Notes under the pieces: generated by a model | Seen by the model: only the letters and a program-made list of their open reading frames with translations | Told to the model about the DNA's origin: nothing | The model's database searches: none | From: Parelaphostrongylus tenuis | Taxonomy: Eukaryota; Nematoda; Chromadorea; Rhabditida; Metastrongylidae | Reading direction: 5' to 3' | Length of the DNA stretch: 64,000 bases | Assembly (NCBI GenBank): GCA_019055375.1 | Contig: JAHQIW010000249.1 | Location: 1 to 64,000, forward strand | Made by a program: the position numbers and the translations under genes | Shown: piece by piece, positions 1 to 10,440 of the stretch | Position numbering within the stretch: the stretch's first letter is position 1 | Layout: every line of letters begins with the position of its first letter

Positions 1-189
1 CGAAAATTTTTTATTATTGAATTCTAATTTGGAGTTTCTTTCAAAGCGGGAGATGATTTTAACTGCTCAATGACGAAGAGACAGTCGATCGGATCGCGCA
101 GACCCGCCTTCCGTCCCAGCCTGCAGCCGTGAATTAGCGAAAGTGCACTTTCTCTGATATGTGAATTGATCTTATTTTCCCTGTCACTC

Positions 190-295
190 TGCAGATAAGT
201 GGTTTTTCAAGAAAATAAATACAGCGTTGAAATCCTCGATTCCTATGCTATCGGATAATACTAATTGTCTAAAGAAAGAGTTCTGTGTTGCGAGA

Positions 296-338
<43 letters not shown>

Positions 339-535
339 TGTGTGTGTGTGTATGTGTGAAGCGCAAAGGCTATCCATCTGTAAATACGTCAAAAAAGGTT
401 CTTTTTCAAAAAAGAGCAACGTACCGCGTTAGTCAGAGATTTAAGCTTTTGACTGATTACTAACACCCTTATGAAGAGTTCTTTTCCAGAGGAAAGGGTC
501 GTATCTTCATCTCGTGCCTTTTCACGAATAAGTAC
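190..535 (+). repeat. Right half of fold-back repeat R2
   Basis: This matches the right part of the ~750-bp R2 repeat seen more fully at 23.3-24.1 kb. It has the 'gcgttga' core, a stretch resembling 'ttactaatagtctaaagaaag', and a terminal inverted-repeat segment ending near 530. A TG microsatellite has grown inside it, as in the copy at 41 kb. No coding potential is claimed. Confidence 0.55.
299..358. repeat. (TG)n microsatellite
   Basis: About 60 bp of almost pure TG/GT with two 'ta' interruptions. Open frames through it read as Cys-Val or His-Thr repeats and are not genes. Confidence 0.97.
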
Positions 536-1379
536 CCCAAAACTCTTAACATTCAGCTGAACTGCATTTCATCCCTATCGAGGCGCGTACTACACTGTCA
601 AAGCTCACCCTCTGCCGTCGCTCTTCCTCCGATTCAACGTATACAAACTGTCAGCAATCCGTCGTTAACATGTTCAGCCTGGTAAGCACAATTAGCACAA
701 GATCTTGTGTAACGCATACTCAACTTCAGCCTGAGGTTTTGAATTTTGCACATCACCAGTACTCTTGAATATAAAGTCATGGCTTTATAACACTGCTATA
801 AAACGACTGAAATTAGGATTTTTGTAGATCATAACACTATTGTGACTCTGGTGGTTTCGGTAGTTTCTACGTGCTGTAATTGCGAGGACCTCTGTTGACT
901 GAGGATTCAATTAGTCGTATTTGTAGATGAAATCTTGTTGAATGTAATTAGCTATCGAAAATTTTGTTGAGAAGGATCATCGTGGTTAATCTGAACGTTC
1001 TCAATACGTTCTGGAAAAAGTTGTGATTAGACTTCCATTGTAAGTCGTTGAAAATACACTCACAAACTACAAACAGAGCATTCTAAGCCATTATTCTACG
1101 CTGCTGATCTAGTAGTGTGTAGGTTGTAAAGAAATCTGAATGTCGTATTGTCACCTTTCCGGAATTTTCATTCCGTAAAGTAGAAAATGCAGCACAATGG
1201 TCAGTACATTTTGTGAAATATACCATGCATACACATGTGCAGGAGTCAAATTGTGGAGGGAGTTCATAAGTATTCCTTTCTATCTTATCGCGTTTTAGCA
1301 GTATTACCATTTTATAAGATATACTTGAAGTAGCCAGGAGTATCCTATAAGACAACGAGAATCATCCAGAGACTGACCA
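536..1379. other. Non-coding unit DNA
   Basis: No gene seen. The stretch is paralogous to 41.5-42.3 kb, with shared phrases such as 'ttcagctgaa', 'gaggacctctgttgact' and 'cactcacaaactac', so it is ordinary duplicated intergenic DNA. Confidence 0.6.
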
Positions 1380-1540
1380 CACAAAACTTCGAATCTCATT
1401 GGGGAATCGAACCTGGGACTCATCCTCTACTGAGAGGCTACATTTGTATAGCAGAAAAAACGATATCTTCGGTAATGCAGTGCTTAGCATTCGCCCTGGA
1501 AAAGATGGGACCTCGGTTCGACTCTCGCGCGAGGTTCATA
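1380..1540. repeat. Divergent pair of tRNA-like modules
   Basis: On the minus strand (about 1450 to 1385) an anticodon-arm-like hairpin is followed by a B-box-like 'GGTTCGATTCCCC'. On the plus strand (about 1465-1540) an A-box-like 'gcagtgcttagcattcg' is followed by a B-box-like 'cggttcgactctcgcgcgag'. The two heads point away from each other. The arrangement recurs near 24.7, 33.2, 42.4, 48.7, 54.0 and 60.2 kb, so it is a repeat and not two functional tRNAs. Confidence 0.55.
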
Positions 1541-2434
1541 GTTTTGCATATCAACGAACATTCTCAGATATATAGTCATAACGCCGTGCTACTGTTCAGA
1601 AACGGTAAAATAAGAAAGAATCCTCATATACCACGTGTCATCGAGAGTTATTCTTCCGCATACATATGTATGCGTACATAATCTCAAGAAATAAAGTCTA
1701 CCTCTTCCGGGACTGCAAGCCCACCTTCTCTGCGTCTCTAACCCCACGACGCGAACGCATTCAATGTATTATTATATTATGTTGACTGTAATATTGTTGT
1801 TATTCTTCCAGTTATAACAAAATAATATATTCACATATAACATAACAAACGAAAATAACAATAGTACAGTTAAAATAATACAGCAATATATTCCATGCGT
1901 TCCTCGCTGGGTTTAGAGGGGCAGAGGAAGTGGGTTGGTGGTCCCGAAAAGATCAAGTATGGTAAAATATGATATAAAACAATACTAAACAAACAAATTA
2001 CAAGACAATGAAAACTGACGCCGAAATATTTGTGCTGGACAAATGTTTGTAAGCAGTTTTGTGTCCACCCATAAAGAAAAACGGAATCATTTCACGGAAA
2101 AGATAATCGGGAGGCGATGGACAAGTGGTTAGTGAAGAAGGCTATCACGAATCAAGGTGCTGGTTGTGCTTCCCGCTCCACCATTTTCGTGCAAGCAGTA
2201 AACGAGAAACGAAACCTCCAAAACAGCAAGGAGGACTATCTTGACCAGCATTCTACAACATTTATTAAGAAAACGAAGTCCGCCTCAAGCAGTATTCGGA
2301 ACGACAAGAGAAGTGTCGAAGAGCTCTGTGGAGGACGACTGCGACGGATCGAATCGACTAGGAAAATTAACTAGCTAGAGGACTGCATATTACACTTTCA
2401 CAAATTAAAAAGAAACCTCAGACAAGGGAGAAGA
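1541..2434. other. Non-coding unit DNA
   Basis: Paralogous to 25.3-25.9, 33.4-34.0, 42.6-43.4 and 48.8-49.6 kb. An open frame at 2117-2374 is present in the copies but is broken by indels in each one, so it is not treated as a gene. Confidence 0.55.
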
Positions 2435-2510
2435 TGGGCGCCATGGCCGAGTGGTTGTGATGCTCGTCGAGGCGCTCTCAGGCCAAGCCCCGCCAACAAC
2501 ACTCCCCGTC
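2435..2510 (+). repeat. SINE head A, Ser/Leu-tRNA-like
   Basis: The sequence 'gggcgccatggccgagtgg' matches the acceptor, D-arm and A-box start of eukaryotic Ser/Leu tRNAs. No clean B-box follows at tRNA spacing, so a working tRNA is unlikely. The same head recurs at 25939, 34031, 43376 and 49633 (plus strand), and reversed near 53027 and 59280. Confidence 0.6.
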
Positions 2511-3540
2511 AGTCAAGAACGAATACATTATGAAACGCCGCAGCCTGGATATTCTCGAGATTGCAAGGACACTCGCTCAATCAGTTTTATGCAACGTTAA
2601 AGGATAAGATGATGAAGCGAACTGAATACTAGAAGTACTGAGATCCGTAGAAACAATCACCACGAAGACGAAGCAAAACAAATACAACAGATAAACAGAA
2701 TAAATTTGGTTCGTATGAAATTCCAGCTAGGAGACCATAAGAAATCTCGTTCACACCGCATTAAGCCGCTTATTAAGAAAGCTGTAGCGTAGAAAGTATT
2801 AGAGAAGGATTATATGCAGTCCTCGCCGTATTTTAAGCGACTTCACTTGAGATTTGCCTACAATAGCAACTGGGGCGAATGCAAAACCCTTCACACGAAC
2901 CAAAACCATCTTCACTAACAAGGATCTCAAAAACTCGTTATGTTTAATTAAAAGCATCCGTAAAAGGGATATGCGGGTCGTCAAACAAGAAACGTCTTAC
3001 GTGATTTTGGATCTTTAGAATTACCGTATTTGTCAAAATCCCTCTGTCCTTCCCCTTTGTACTCACCCATAATCATCGTTCCTAAGAGAGACTCTGATAA
3101 CTAACCACATTCGATAAGAAATATCGGTAGCCAGGACAATTTTAGTCGTCAGTTAACAAAGGTAGTACGTGATTACAGTAGGCTGCGGTCACCGTATCAA
3201 CGAAAGTCGTGTTGCAAATTATCCCTTCACCTAGGTGTGATTGTTTTTCACTTACCTAACTTCTGAAGTGGTTTTTCGACAGCTGGTGATAACTTTTCCA
3301 TCTTTAGAGTTTTTGTGATTTGCACCTTTCTCAAGTGACAATCGAAGCTTCATGCTGCAATGTCATCGTAGTATACAATTTTTACACAGTATTCTTTTAG
3401 TGTATTCCGATTTCGAACCATGAGAAACAGAAAGAGATCGAATTTCCAAATTTCCTTTGTATGTCATCATTTGTGAACGTTAACGATGCATTCGAAGAAA
3501 CTCAAGGGCGTCCTGCTGTCCAGTATCTCCCCTTTTGATT
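2511..3540. other. Unit DNA with degenerate GTCGTACGT-type repeats
   Basis: No gene seen. It is paralogous to 43.5-44.6 kb and holds diverged copies of the ~150-bp block built around 'gtacgtgattacagtaggct' (near 3166). It lies just downstream of gene copy A. Confidence 0.55.
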
Positions 3541-3548
3541 AATACTAG

Positions 3549-3554
3549 TTTATT
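3549..3554 (-). terminator. Poly(A) signal of gene copy A
   Basis: AATAAA on the minus strand, 20 bp past the stop codon of exon 5. It is conserved in position in copies C, D and E. Confidence 0.7.
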
Positions 3555-3574
3555 CTTCAATCTTCTCACTGAAT

Positions 3575-5654
3575 TCACGTGGCAACAGCCGTGGCGAAAT
3601 ACGTTCCAAACGGACCCGATTTTATCATTCGAAGCACTCTGTTCACCACACTTTGCCACATCTCCCTGCTCCAAGTCGCCATGATGAAGTTAGAGGTCTG
3701 AACACATTACTTTTGTTTTTAGAGCGACGTTGCGCAGTATAACAGTTCAAACCGTGAGAGTTCCTGAAATTGATAAGTGCTGAGGGTGGATTGGCGTAAA
3801 ATGCACGGGCATGTTTATCATACAAGGATCCTGTGGTTTTACTCCTGGTGCTAATCCTGGCGCTCCCATTCCAAGACATGTTGTCGTCACTGTGTTGGCG
3901 AAAATTACGCAGGTCGTCATCATCATCATGGCTCGATCAACTGCAACAAACTGCCTCATTGAAACATAGTTTTTCTAGAGAGTCAAGCAAATGAAGAAAT
4001 ATGACATCTGGTTGGTGATTTTTAATTTTTCAAAATTTTTATCTAAAACGAAATGGCTTGCTCAAAATTTTGCGGAATGAAATCGCCAAATCTTTTCAGA
4101 AGTAATTTTCTGCAACAGCATAAAATTGGTTGGTTTCAAATTGTGTTTCTCGATACATAAATTAGAAAGCCAATCTCTTTCTGTCATTTTGATGCCTCAG
4201 TTTCTGCTTTGGGTATTAACAATTCTTCTCCGTCAGTTTTATAGGTGTGTACAGTCCACTCAAATAAAGTCGGCTTTGGAGAAGACGAACACACCGGCAC
4301 ATTAGCCCAACAAACAATTCCGCGTCATCTCCATGGTTTCTTGGTCATTCAGAAATATGCTGATGAAAATAAAAATTGTAAATTTGAGCTTACACGACTT
4401 TCCAGAACAGTTTATAGCCATTTCCAGCATTTTTTCAACAAAAGACGGTGCGATATAGTAGCGGAGAAAGAATCCCTAGCTAGATATGAACGAATTACGT
4501 ACATCTCCGCAGTGGATGCTGAAAGTTGAATACTTACCCATGTCTGGTGGGTTAACAGAAACCATAGGACATGGTAGTGATTTGTAGAGGACGTTGATGC
4601 CGAGCTGACCCAAAATGGTAGTTATTACAGAATCAGGAAGACCAGCGGCTTGTCCCTGCTGTTCTAGAACGTCGAGCACCTATAGAACAAAGTTTTCCTT
4701 AGCTGAGAACGTTTCTTCGAAAGTGGTTCGAGTTTTTTATATAGAGCCTTTCAAACAGCTCTATTATCATAATGGTGACTAGTCATACAGGAAGGAGTGT
4801 CTATCCATGATTTTTTCGTCTGAAAACCTACTTTCTGAGAATTTTGAACTCAACCCTTGTATTATAAGACGCTTCACGAATGCTTCTGCTGAACTTGAAT
4901 TCGGTGAAATCTGGGGAACCTGTGCCTGCGCTGCTGCATCTGTAGAGAAAGTCATTGCTACTGGCAAGCTGAAGCGGTAACGTTGAATCTCCATGTCCTC
5001 GACGCAGCTGAATGTGACGGATTTTGTGCTGATACGTTGACAATCGAACTTGTTTCATAAGTTTCTTTTGTCTCACACATAGTAACTGAGAGTGATGAAA
5101 TATGTGAAATATGTTGAACAATGAAATGAAATAAATAACGAGTTTATTATAAATAGTAATAAGCAATGTTCTAGAAAATGCGTAGGTCATTAGCAAAGTT
5201 CTGTTCATCACCCGTTCATTAGCAAACATCCTAGACGGATCGAATTGAGTCGAAAGCAGGCCAATAAATCTGCATTTGCCATTTGACTTGATAAGAACAA
5301 AACGTTTCTTGAAATGGGAATTAATTCAAGACGAGTCACGAGCCTAGTAGTCTCACGTAGACAATTTATGAAAAGGTAAAGTTAGACCAATTTTATTTAA
5401 CTACTAATGAACAACACCAAAATTGTTTCTGTAGAACCGTCGTCCTCTAAATTACGACGTTTTTGATTTGTGACAAAGTACTAAATATATTAACCTTAGT
5501 GAGGGTCGAAGTATATGGCTACAAATGGACGAGAATACACAACAGAAAGACTTTTCTATCTAAATCTTAATCCACCTGCAAGTGTTCCACATCCCAGCAC
5601 TGCATCGGTAGTCAGCAGGAAAATCAGGAGCGAATGCGCTGGGACCTTTGCCAT
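3575..5654 (-). pseudogene. Secreted nematode protein family, copy A (frameshifted)
   Basis: Five exons by comparison with intact copies: 5576-5654 (signal peptide MAKVPAHSLLIFLLTTDAVL, then GCGTLA), 4855-5007, 4538-4679 (starts VLDVLEQQGQAAGLPDSV), 3753-3940 (contains TTCVIFANTVTTTCLGMGAP) and 3575-3697 (contains MATWSREMWQSVVNRVLRM). Exon 2 is 153 nt instead of 155. One G is missing after the codons for NVT, shifting the frame to an early stop. Another G is missing at the exon 2 donor (CAAGG|GTTGAG, where C has CAAGGG|GTAAGT). Exon 5 also lost its last few codons before a new TGA. Splice sites of exons 1, 3, 4 and 5 still look usable. It is probably a decaying copy. Both shifts are single-base, so consensus error in the assembly remains possible. 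The function of the family is unknown to me; secretion is inferred from the N-terminus. Confidence 0.75.
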
Positions 5655-5869
5655 GTTCCCCTGACTGGACATCGTAAGCAAAATCATTCCTAAATGATTG
5701 AAGAACAAATTTACTGCCAAGCAGAGAGTAAACGATTTCCTTTTCCGAATCATGTGAAGGTTGTGAGGAACCTTTCAATCGACTATTTTGATATCGCGCT
5801 TAAGAACAGTACAATCTGACAATGCATTTCGAGCCTTTCAAGTTGTCTATTGTCAGCACTTGAACAGTA

Positions 5870-5996
5870 CAAGGCACGTATTTCGGCTTTACAGTCTCGT
5901 CACTTGCACAGTGCCTTGACAGGAACAGATTGAAGACTGAGTAAACAAAAAGGCACCGAGCAACCGACGAGGCTGTAAAGTCGAAACACGTGTCTT
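5870..5996. repeat. Hairpin element upstream of gene copy A
   Basis: Imperfect inverted repeat: 'caaggcacgtatttcggctt' on the left and a 'gaggctgtaaagtcgaaaca' segment on the right. It lies about 220 bp upstream of the exon 1 ATG and also occurs upstream of copies C, D and E. It may be a MITE-like remnant or part of the promoter region. Confidence 0.6.
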
Positions 5997-7175
5997 ACAC
6001 TGTGTATGTGCGCCATAATAAACCTCATGAAAAGCTCAAAATACAATTTCACATGTGAAGATTAGTTAAAGACTAATAATGCCCATCGAGCTTGAACCGC
6101 GGTAGATAAATGTAAGTGTAGCTTAATAGAGAATTCAGCGAATGTGGTATTATCGCAGATGCAACAGACTATCTCTGTTATGTCTCTGCAGCATAAAATA
6201 CTGTTTTTCCCACATTTAAGAAATTTTGAAGGGTAAAAAGCCATCGTTACACCATCCATTTTTGTGCATAAAAAATTCAAATTATGTAAGCGATTGAAAA
6301 GCCAATATTCTTCATTTTTCAGAAGATTCGCAATGAAAATCACGTTTATTTAAGTTTTTCAATTTGTTGTTGATGAACGCAATGTAGTATCAGGTCAAAT
6401 ATATCTGCGATGTTTTACTGGAGGATTCAAATACCGCACTGAGATCGTTGCAAAAAACTTCTGCTGGCGTATAACTGGTGGGATTGCCTAAATTGTGCAT
6501 TTTAATAATGGTGAAAGTTCATTAAAATGCTTGAAAGAAGAGAACATTCCTCGAGAAGACGATCGGAATGACACCACGTCGCTTGTTCCTTGCCACATCG
6601 CAATAGTTGGATTGCTAATCATCGAAAAGTTTCGCCAAATCATTTTCCTTGCACTTCGCATACACCACCACAACCAGGAAGTGAACCCTTGCAAAAGGAT
6701 GAGATTTCACTGCTGTAGCAGTTTTGTATCGTCAACTCCACTAGCTTGTACACAATTTTCTTCTTCATGACTGGAAATGTCAGTCTTTCTTGAATTTTTG
6801 AATCTAGTAGGTGGGCTAAAGACTCAATACTAGTGGAAACATAACAGTGATGGATCTAACTAAGGGACGATTCTTATTCATTCTTCGAAGAGGATGCTGT
6901 TGCGGCACATAATGGTGTGATGGGAATGCTGACATTATTGAAGACATATGTAGAAATAGAGAATCGAGAGGTATGCAAAAGGCCAGTCTTAGACGAAGCT
7001 GAACACGCGCCTCAGCTATGCGAGGGCGGGTTGCTGGCACTACACGACCAATCATAAGGCCTTGCACCACTCTTTTTTTTGACATATCTCATCGTAGGAG
7101 TCATTAATCCACCTTCAACAAGTTTTGTCGGGTAAGCACATACAATATTACAACTAATTAAGCTGAAAGCCATCG
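5997..7175. other. Upstream region of copy A, no gene seen
   Basis: Paralogous to 37.7-38.9 and 47.5-48.4 kb. It ends in a tRNA-like head read on the minus strand (about 7065 to 6985) with a B-box-like 'gtgttcagcttcgtct'. No ORF is conserved between copies. Confidence 0.5.
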
Positions 7176-7195
7176 TATATATACATATACATATA

Positions 7196-7239
<44 letters not shown>
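7176..7239. repeat. (AT)n microsatellite
   Basis: Simple TA/AT repeat with a few C/G interruptions, directly abutting the hammerhead-bearing element. Confidence 0.95.
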
Positions 7240-7242
<3 letters not shown>

Positions 7243-7268
7243 ATATGACATGTTTTGAGCCGATAGGT

Positions 7269-7345
7269 CTAGTGCTATATAGGCGCCTATTTCGTCCTAT
7301 TGGGACTCATCAGTACTATTGGGTACCATCAGTAGCACCCTCCCT
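7269..7345 (-). ncRNA. Disrupted hammerhead ribozyme motif
   Basis: The minus strand reads CUGAUGA, stem II GUCC/GGAC with loop CAAUA, GAAA and the 12-nt AUAGGCGCCUAU of stem III, then UAGCAC. A ~22-nt partial duplication is inserted between the core and the 5' stem I strand GGUGCUA, so stem I cannot close next to the core. It is probably inactive. Confidence 0.6.
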
Positions 7346-7578
7346 CGACCTATCGGCTCAAAACATGTCATATCCTTATCAGATTAAACCGTTTTGAGCG
7401 GGTCTGTAAAAAAGCAGTCGATAGCAGAAGTATAGTTCATTTTGAAAACCGCAAGCTCGACTGCCGGTCACCACAAAGTCAGGTAATACCATCATCCGAC
7501 TTGGGGTGCTTAGTTTTTACTCGACGTCGAATCCTTTAGAGGATTATTTAACCTCAAAGGATCGACGGAACCGAGGGA

Positions 7579-7632
7579 GGGTGCTACTGATGAGTCCCAA
7601 TAGGACGAAATAGGCGCCCATATAGTACTAGA
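7579..7632 (+). ncRNA. Hammerhead ribozyme motif, slightly degraded
   Basis: Core CTGATGA at 7587-7593; stem II GTCC (7594-7597) and GGAC (7603-7606) around loop CAATA; GAAA at 7607-7610. Stem I pairs GTGCTA (7581-7586) with the downstream UAGUAC, including one G-U pair. Stem III (ATAGG...CCCAT) carries an A-C mismatch caused by one substitution relative to the 20.6 kb copy. An alternative longer stem III (AUAGG with CCUAU at 7633-7637) is possible but leaves stem I unpaired. Activity is uncertain. Confidence 0.7.
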
Positions 7633-7710
7633 CCTATCGGCTCAAAACATGTCATATCCTTATCAGATTAAATCGTTTTGAACGGGTCTGTAAAAAAGCA
7701 GTCGATAGCA

Positions 7711-8850
7711 AAAAAAACATGTATATATATGCAAATCTCATACATTCTTCGTTTTAGTGCTTTCCCGCAATGTTATCATGGTCAGATATGTCGGTGACGT
7801 CTGTGATATAATGGTAGCATGCGCCCTCGATATGAATGAAATGCGGGTTCACCTCCACCCTGAGCTCATATATACGAATGGCGATTGATGTTTACGAAAT
7901 GGTGTATAGGTCTACATAATCCTCTTTTTGCTGCAGGGAAAACAGAATTTATTATTAGGCAGTTTGATGCTGAAGCAATGATTTCTTTTGATCAAAAAAT
8001 GTACAAGATACGGGTAGCATAGTGGTAGCCATGCTGTTCTAAATGATTACAGCGGTTCCGTGATCACCTTGCAGAGTTACCACACTGGCATTCGTCTAAA
8101 ATTTGGGGTCGAACCTGTATAGCATTGGGCAAGTTTCACCATTTGAGAAGTTTTAGTATGGTTCTCCCTGAAATTCGTATCGCATTGAATCGATCATCAT
8201 TCAAAGGCATCACAGGAACAGGACGTTTCTGACCCTGTTAAATAATTTTGAAAATGATCAACAAATTGTGTAGCTAAGAAAGCTTTCCATTTTTCAATGC
8301 TTGAATAATTTTTTTATTATTATTTCACCTTTTGTTTTTTTTTTGCTTAATTCTCTTTCATATTATGCAGTTATGGCACGGTTGTGACAGAATTTATTCC
8401 TGAAGACTTGTTAAATGATCGTGATTCAAGTATTTTCAATTGACAGCTGGTTAAGGTAGCTTATACAGTGAGTAACTATTTGCTGTAAGCGGTTCAAATT
8501 TCATCCATAACGACGTCTGTGCGACACTTTTCATCTGCGGAAAATGACCGTGCGCCAAAATTTATTGTCTACCAGGCGATTATTTTGGTTAAGTTTAGAA
8601 CAGCTCAAATAGACGACTTCAGAAAAAGTATTGAAAAGTTTTCTAGAAATCGTCTCTGTAACCATCTGCATTGCCTTAAAATAATGATCAAATCATTGAA
8701 GTATTGAATGAGTCCCAGCGCAGTGGGAATGCACTTTACAGACTTTTTACAAATTATTTGCTTGTGAGTGACATAAGCAAAACATAATCGTCACTGTCGA
8801 GTCACTCAATGAGTTGTTTATAATAGCGAATAAAGGTGAATAAGTACTCG
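7711..8850. other. Non-coding with two tRNA-like heads
   Basis: Around 7805-7860 a SINE-D-like head ('ggtagcatgcgccctcgata') has a B-box-like 'gcgggttcacctcc'. Around 8012-8075 another tRNA-like stretch reads 'gggtagcatagtggtagcca' with 'gcggttccgtgatc'. The rest shows no gene; the open frame at 8519-8707 has no supporting features. Confidence 0.45.
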
Positions 8851-10360
8851 TTTTGTTTCGTACTGCATTAGTTGAATTGCTAAACGACGTAAGTTTTGCC
8901 ACAGTATTCTCTTTGCACTTTCCGTACGCCACCATTACCAGGAAGTGTTCGCCTAAAGAGAAAATTTTACTCCTACAAAGTTATTATCACAGCAGTCGTA
9001 CAAGATTTCATCGTTTTTGCATGTGCATGTGCACTATTTAAGCAAATATCTATCAGACAATGCTCATTCTAGGTTAATATAGAGCGCCTACTACACTGTA
9101 ACTTGTTGTAATCAAATTAGTTAAGAGATGCCAGCCTGTGGATAATTTTCATAATTGAAAAACAAAATGTATATTGAGTAAACAGTATGCGACAGAATGA
9201 ACAAGCGGGAAGAAAATGAATTGTGTCAATACATCTGGTCACTTATCTGTTAAGCAACATGATTTTCTGAAACGTTACACATAAAATAAATTTTGTTTGC
9301 CGATAAGCTTTATGATTATTACGAATACGACATGTCAGTTAATGAAGAGGCCACCAGAATAGAGTTACATCTTGGTTTTATTACCAACAGCCTCCGATTA
9401 GGTGGGTATGAAGAAATCCTCTGTGTGTAGCGCTTATTTTAGTATACTTAAGAGACAAAGATGACGATATGACATGTCATATTAACACTAACCACATTAT
9501 CACTCCCAGTTGTTCTGTACATAAAAAGGTAATATCAAAGACAAGTCTGTAGGAGACACTCACATAGAACACAGGCATAACGGAATGGTTTTGAGCAATA
9601 AGTTACCATCCCCTCACGAAAACATAAAGTATCAACGCATTAGATTTCGGAAGCGTTTTGGACCATAGCCATTAATTTGAACATGAAGCGCACGGAAAAA
9701 ATGTCTCGTACTGGAAGGTGCACTTGCTGTCCATGTGTTCTGTGCATAGTTCGTTTCCACTCAAACAATTCAGTGAACGACTCATAAAAAACGATGAGTA
9801 TGTTGAAAAATGTTTTGCGATTGACACGATTGAAATCTAGATTCTGGTTCCTCTGCCTGGGTCATGGAAGCTTGAACTTTCCAAGCTCTAAAGAAGGCTG
9901 AATTGTCGAAATATAAGCTGTCGCAATAAGTTGCATTATAAGAATCTGAAGTTTTGTCTTACAAAGAAAAAAATGTCGACATTTAATAGAATTTTGGAGG
10001 GTATCAAACACAATCTTGCTGCAATCTTTTATCGTCTGTAAGAGAGTAGTGCAATTTGCAAAGCGTTTCAATTTATATGCTTAGATTAATACCAGAAAGT
10101 GTTAATGCTGAAAACCCTACACTGACTAGTATGGCAGCACTTGAATCGAAAGCTCGAAGCTCATTGCCATACTGAACTGAACGGTCATGAGACGAATGCA
10201 ATGAAGATGATGATTCTTCTGATTATTCCCTCAATATTCACTCAAATAGTCACAGCCAATCGGCAAATTGATGAGAATTTTATGTAAATAATAAAGAGGA
10301 CTTTCGCTTGGCGCGTATGACTCTGTTGAGGGATGCACGTTTCACACAAAAACATCAACA
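8851..10360. other. Duplicated block S1 and flank
   Basis: 8853-9500 is paralogous to 26.70-27.36 and 38.93-39.60 kb ('gcattagttgaattgcta' start). 9540-9910 is paralogous to 27.53-27.93 kb and includes the dispersed phrase 'gctctaaagaaggctgaatt'. No gene seen. Confidence 0.55.
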
Positions 10361-10367
10361 AGGCAGA

Positions 10368-10440
10368 AACCTCCATAGCGTAATGGTTAACGCGCTTCAC
10401 TCTCAAAAGGGTGAGACAGAGGTTCAGCTCCTCTGAAAAG
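10368..10440 (+). repeat. SINE head C, tRNA-like
   Basis: 'agcgtaatggttaacgcg' resembles an A-box region and 'gaggttcagctcctc' a B-box/T-arm, with 'actctcaaaagggtgag' at the anticodon-arm position. Diverged copies lie near 16010, 40137 and, reversed, 62525. The anticodon stem does not fold cleanly, so a functional tRNA is unlikely. Confidence 0.55.

Larger units (their letters stand above)
7240..7710. mobile_element. Hammerhead-bearing element, compound copy
   Basis: A 79-bp segment starting 'acctatcggctcaaaacatg' occurs twice in direct orientation (7348-7426 and 7632-7710, period 284). Its first ~30 bp also occur inverted at 7240-7269. One plus-strand hammerhead motif (7579-7632) sits just before the second direct copy, and an inverted, disrupted one lies at 7269-7345. 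A repeat unit bounded by hammerheads plus an inverted partial copy resembles the pseudo-LTR arrangement of Penelope-like retroelements or retrozymes. No reverse transcriptase is present, so it is non-autonomous. Confidence 0.65.

Noticed and set aside
2435..2510. A functional tRNA-Ser or tRNA-Leu gene
   Set aside because: The 5' half and A-box fit, but no B-box or foldable acceptor and T arms follow at tRNA spacing. Seven copies exist inside segmental duplicates.
10368..10440. A functional tRNA gene with A- and B-boxes
   Set aside because: The anticodon arm cannot form five pairs around a 7-nt loop, and diverged copies behave like a SINE.
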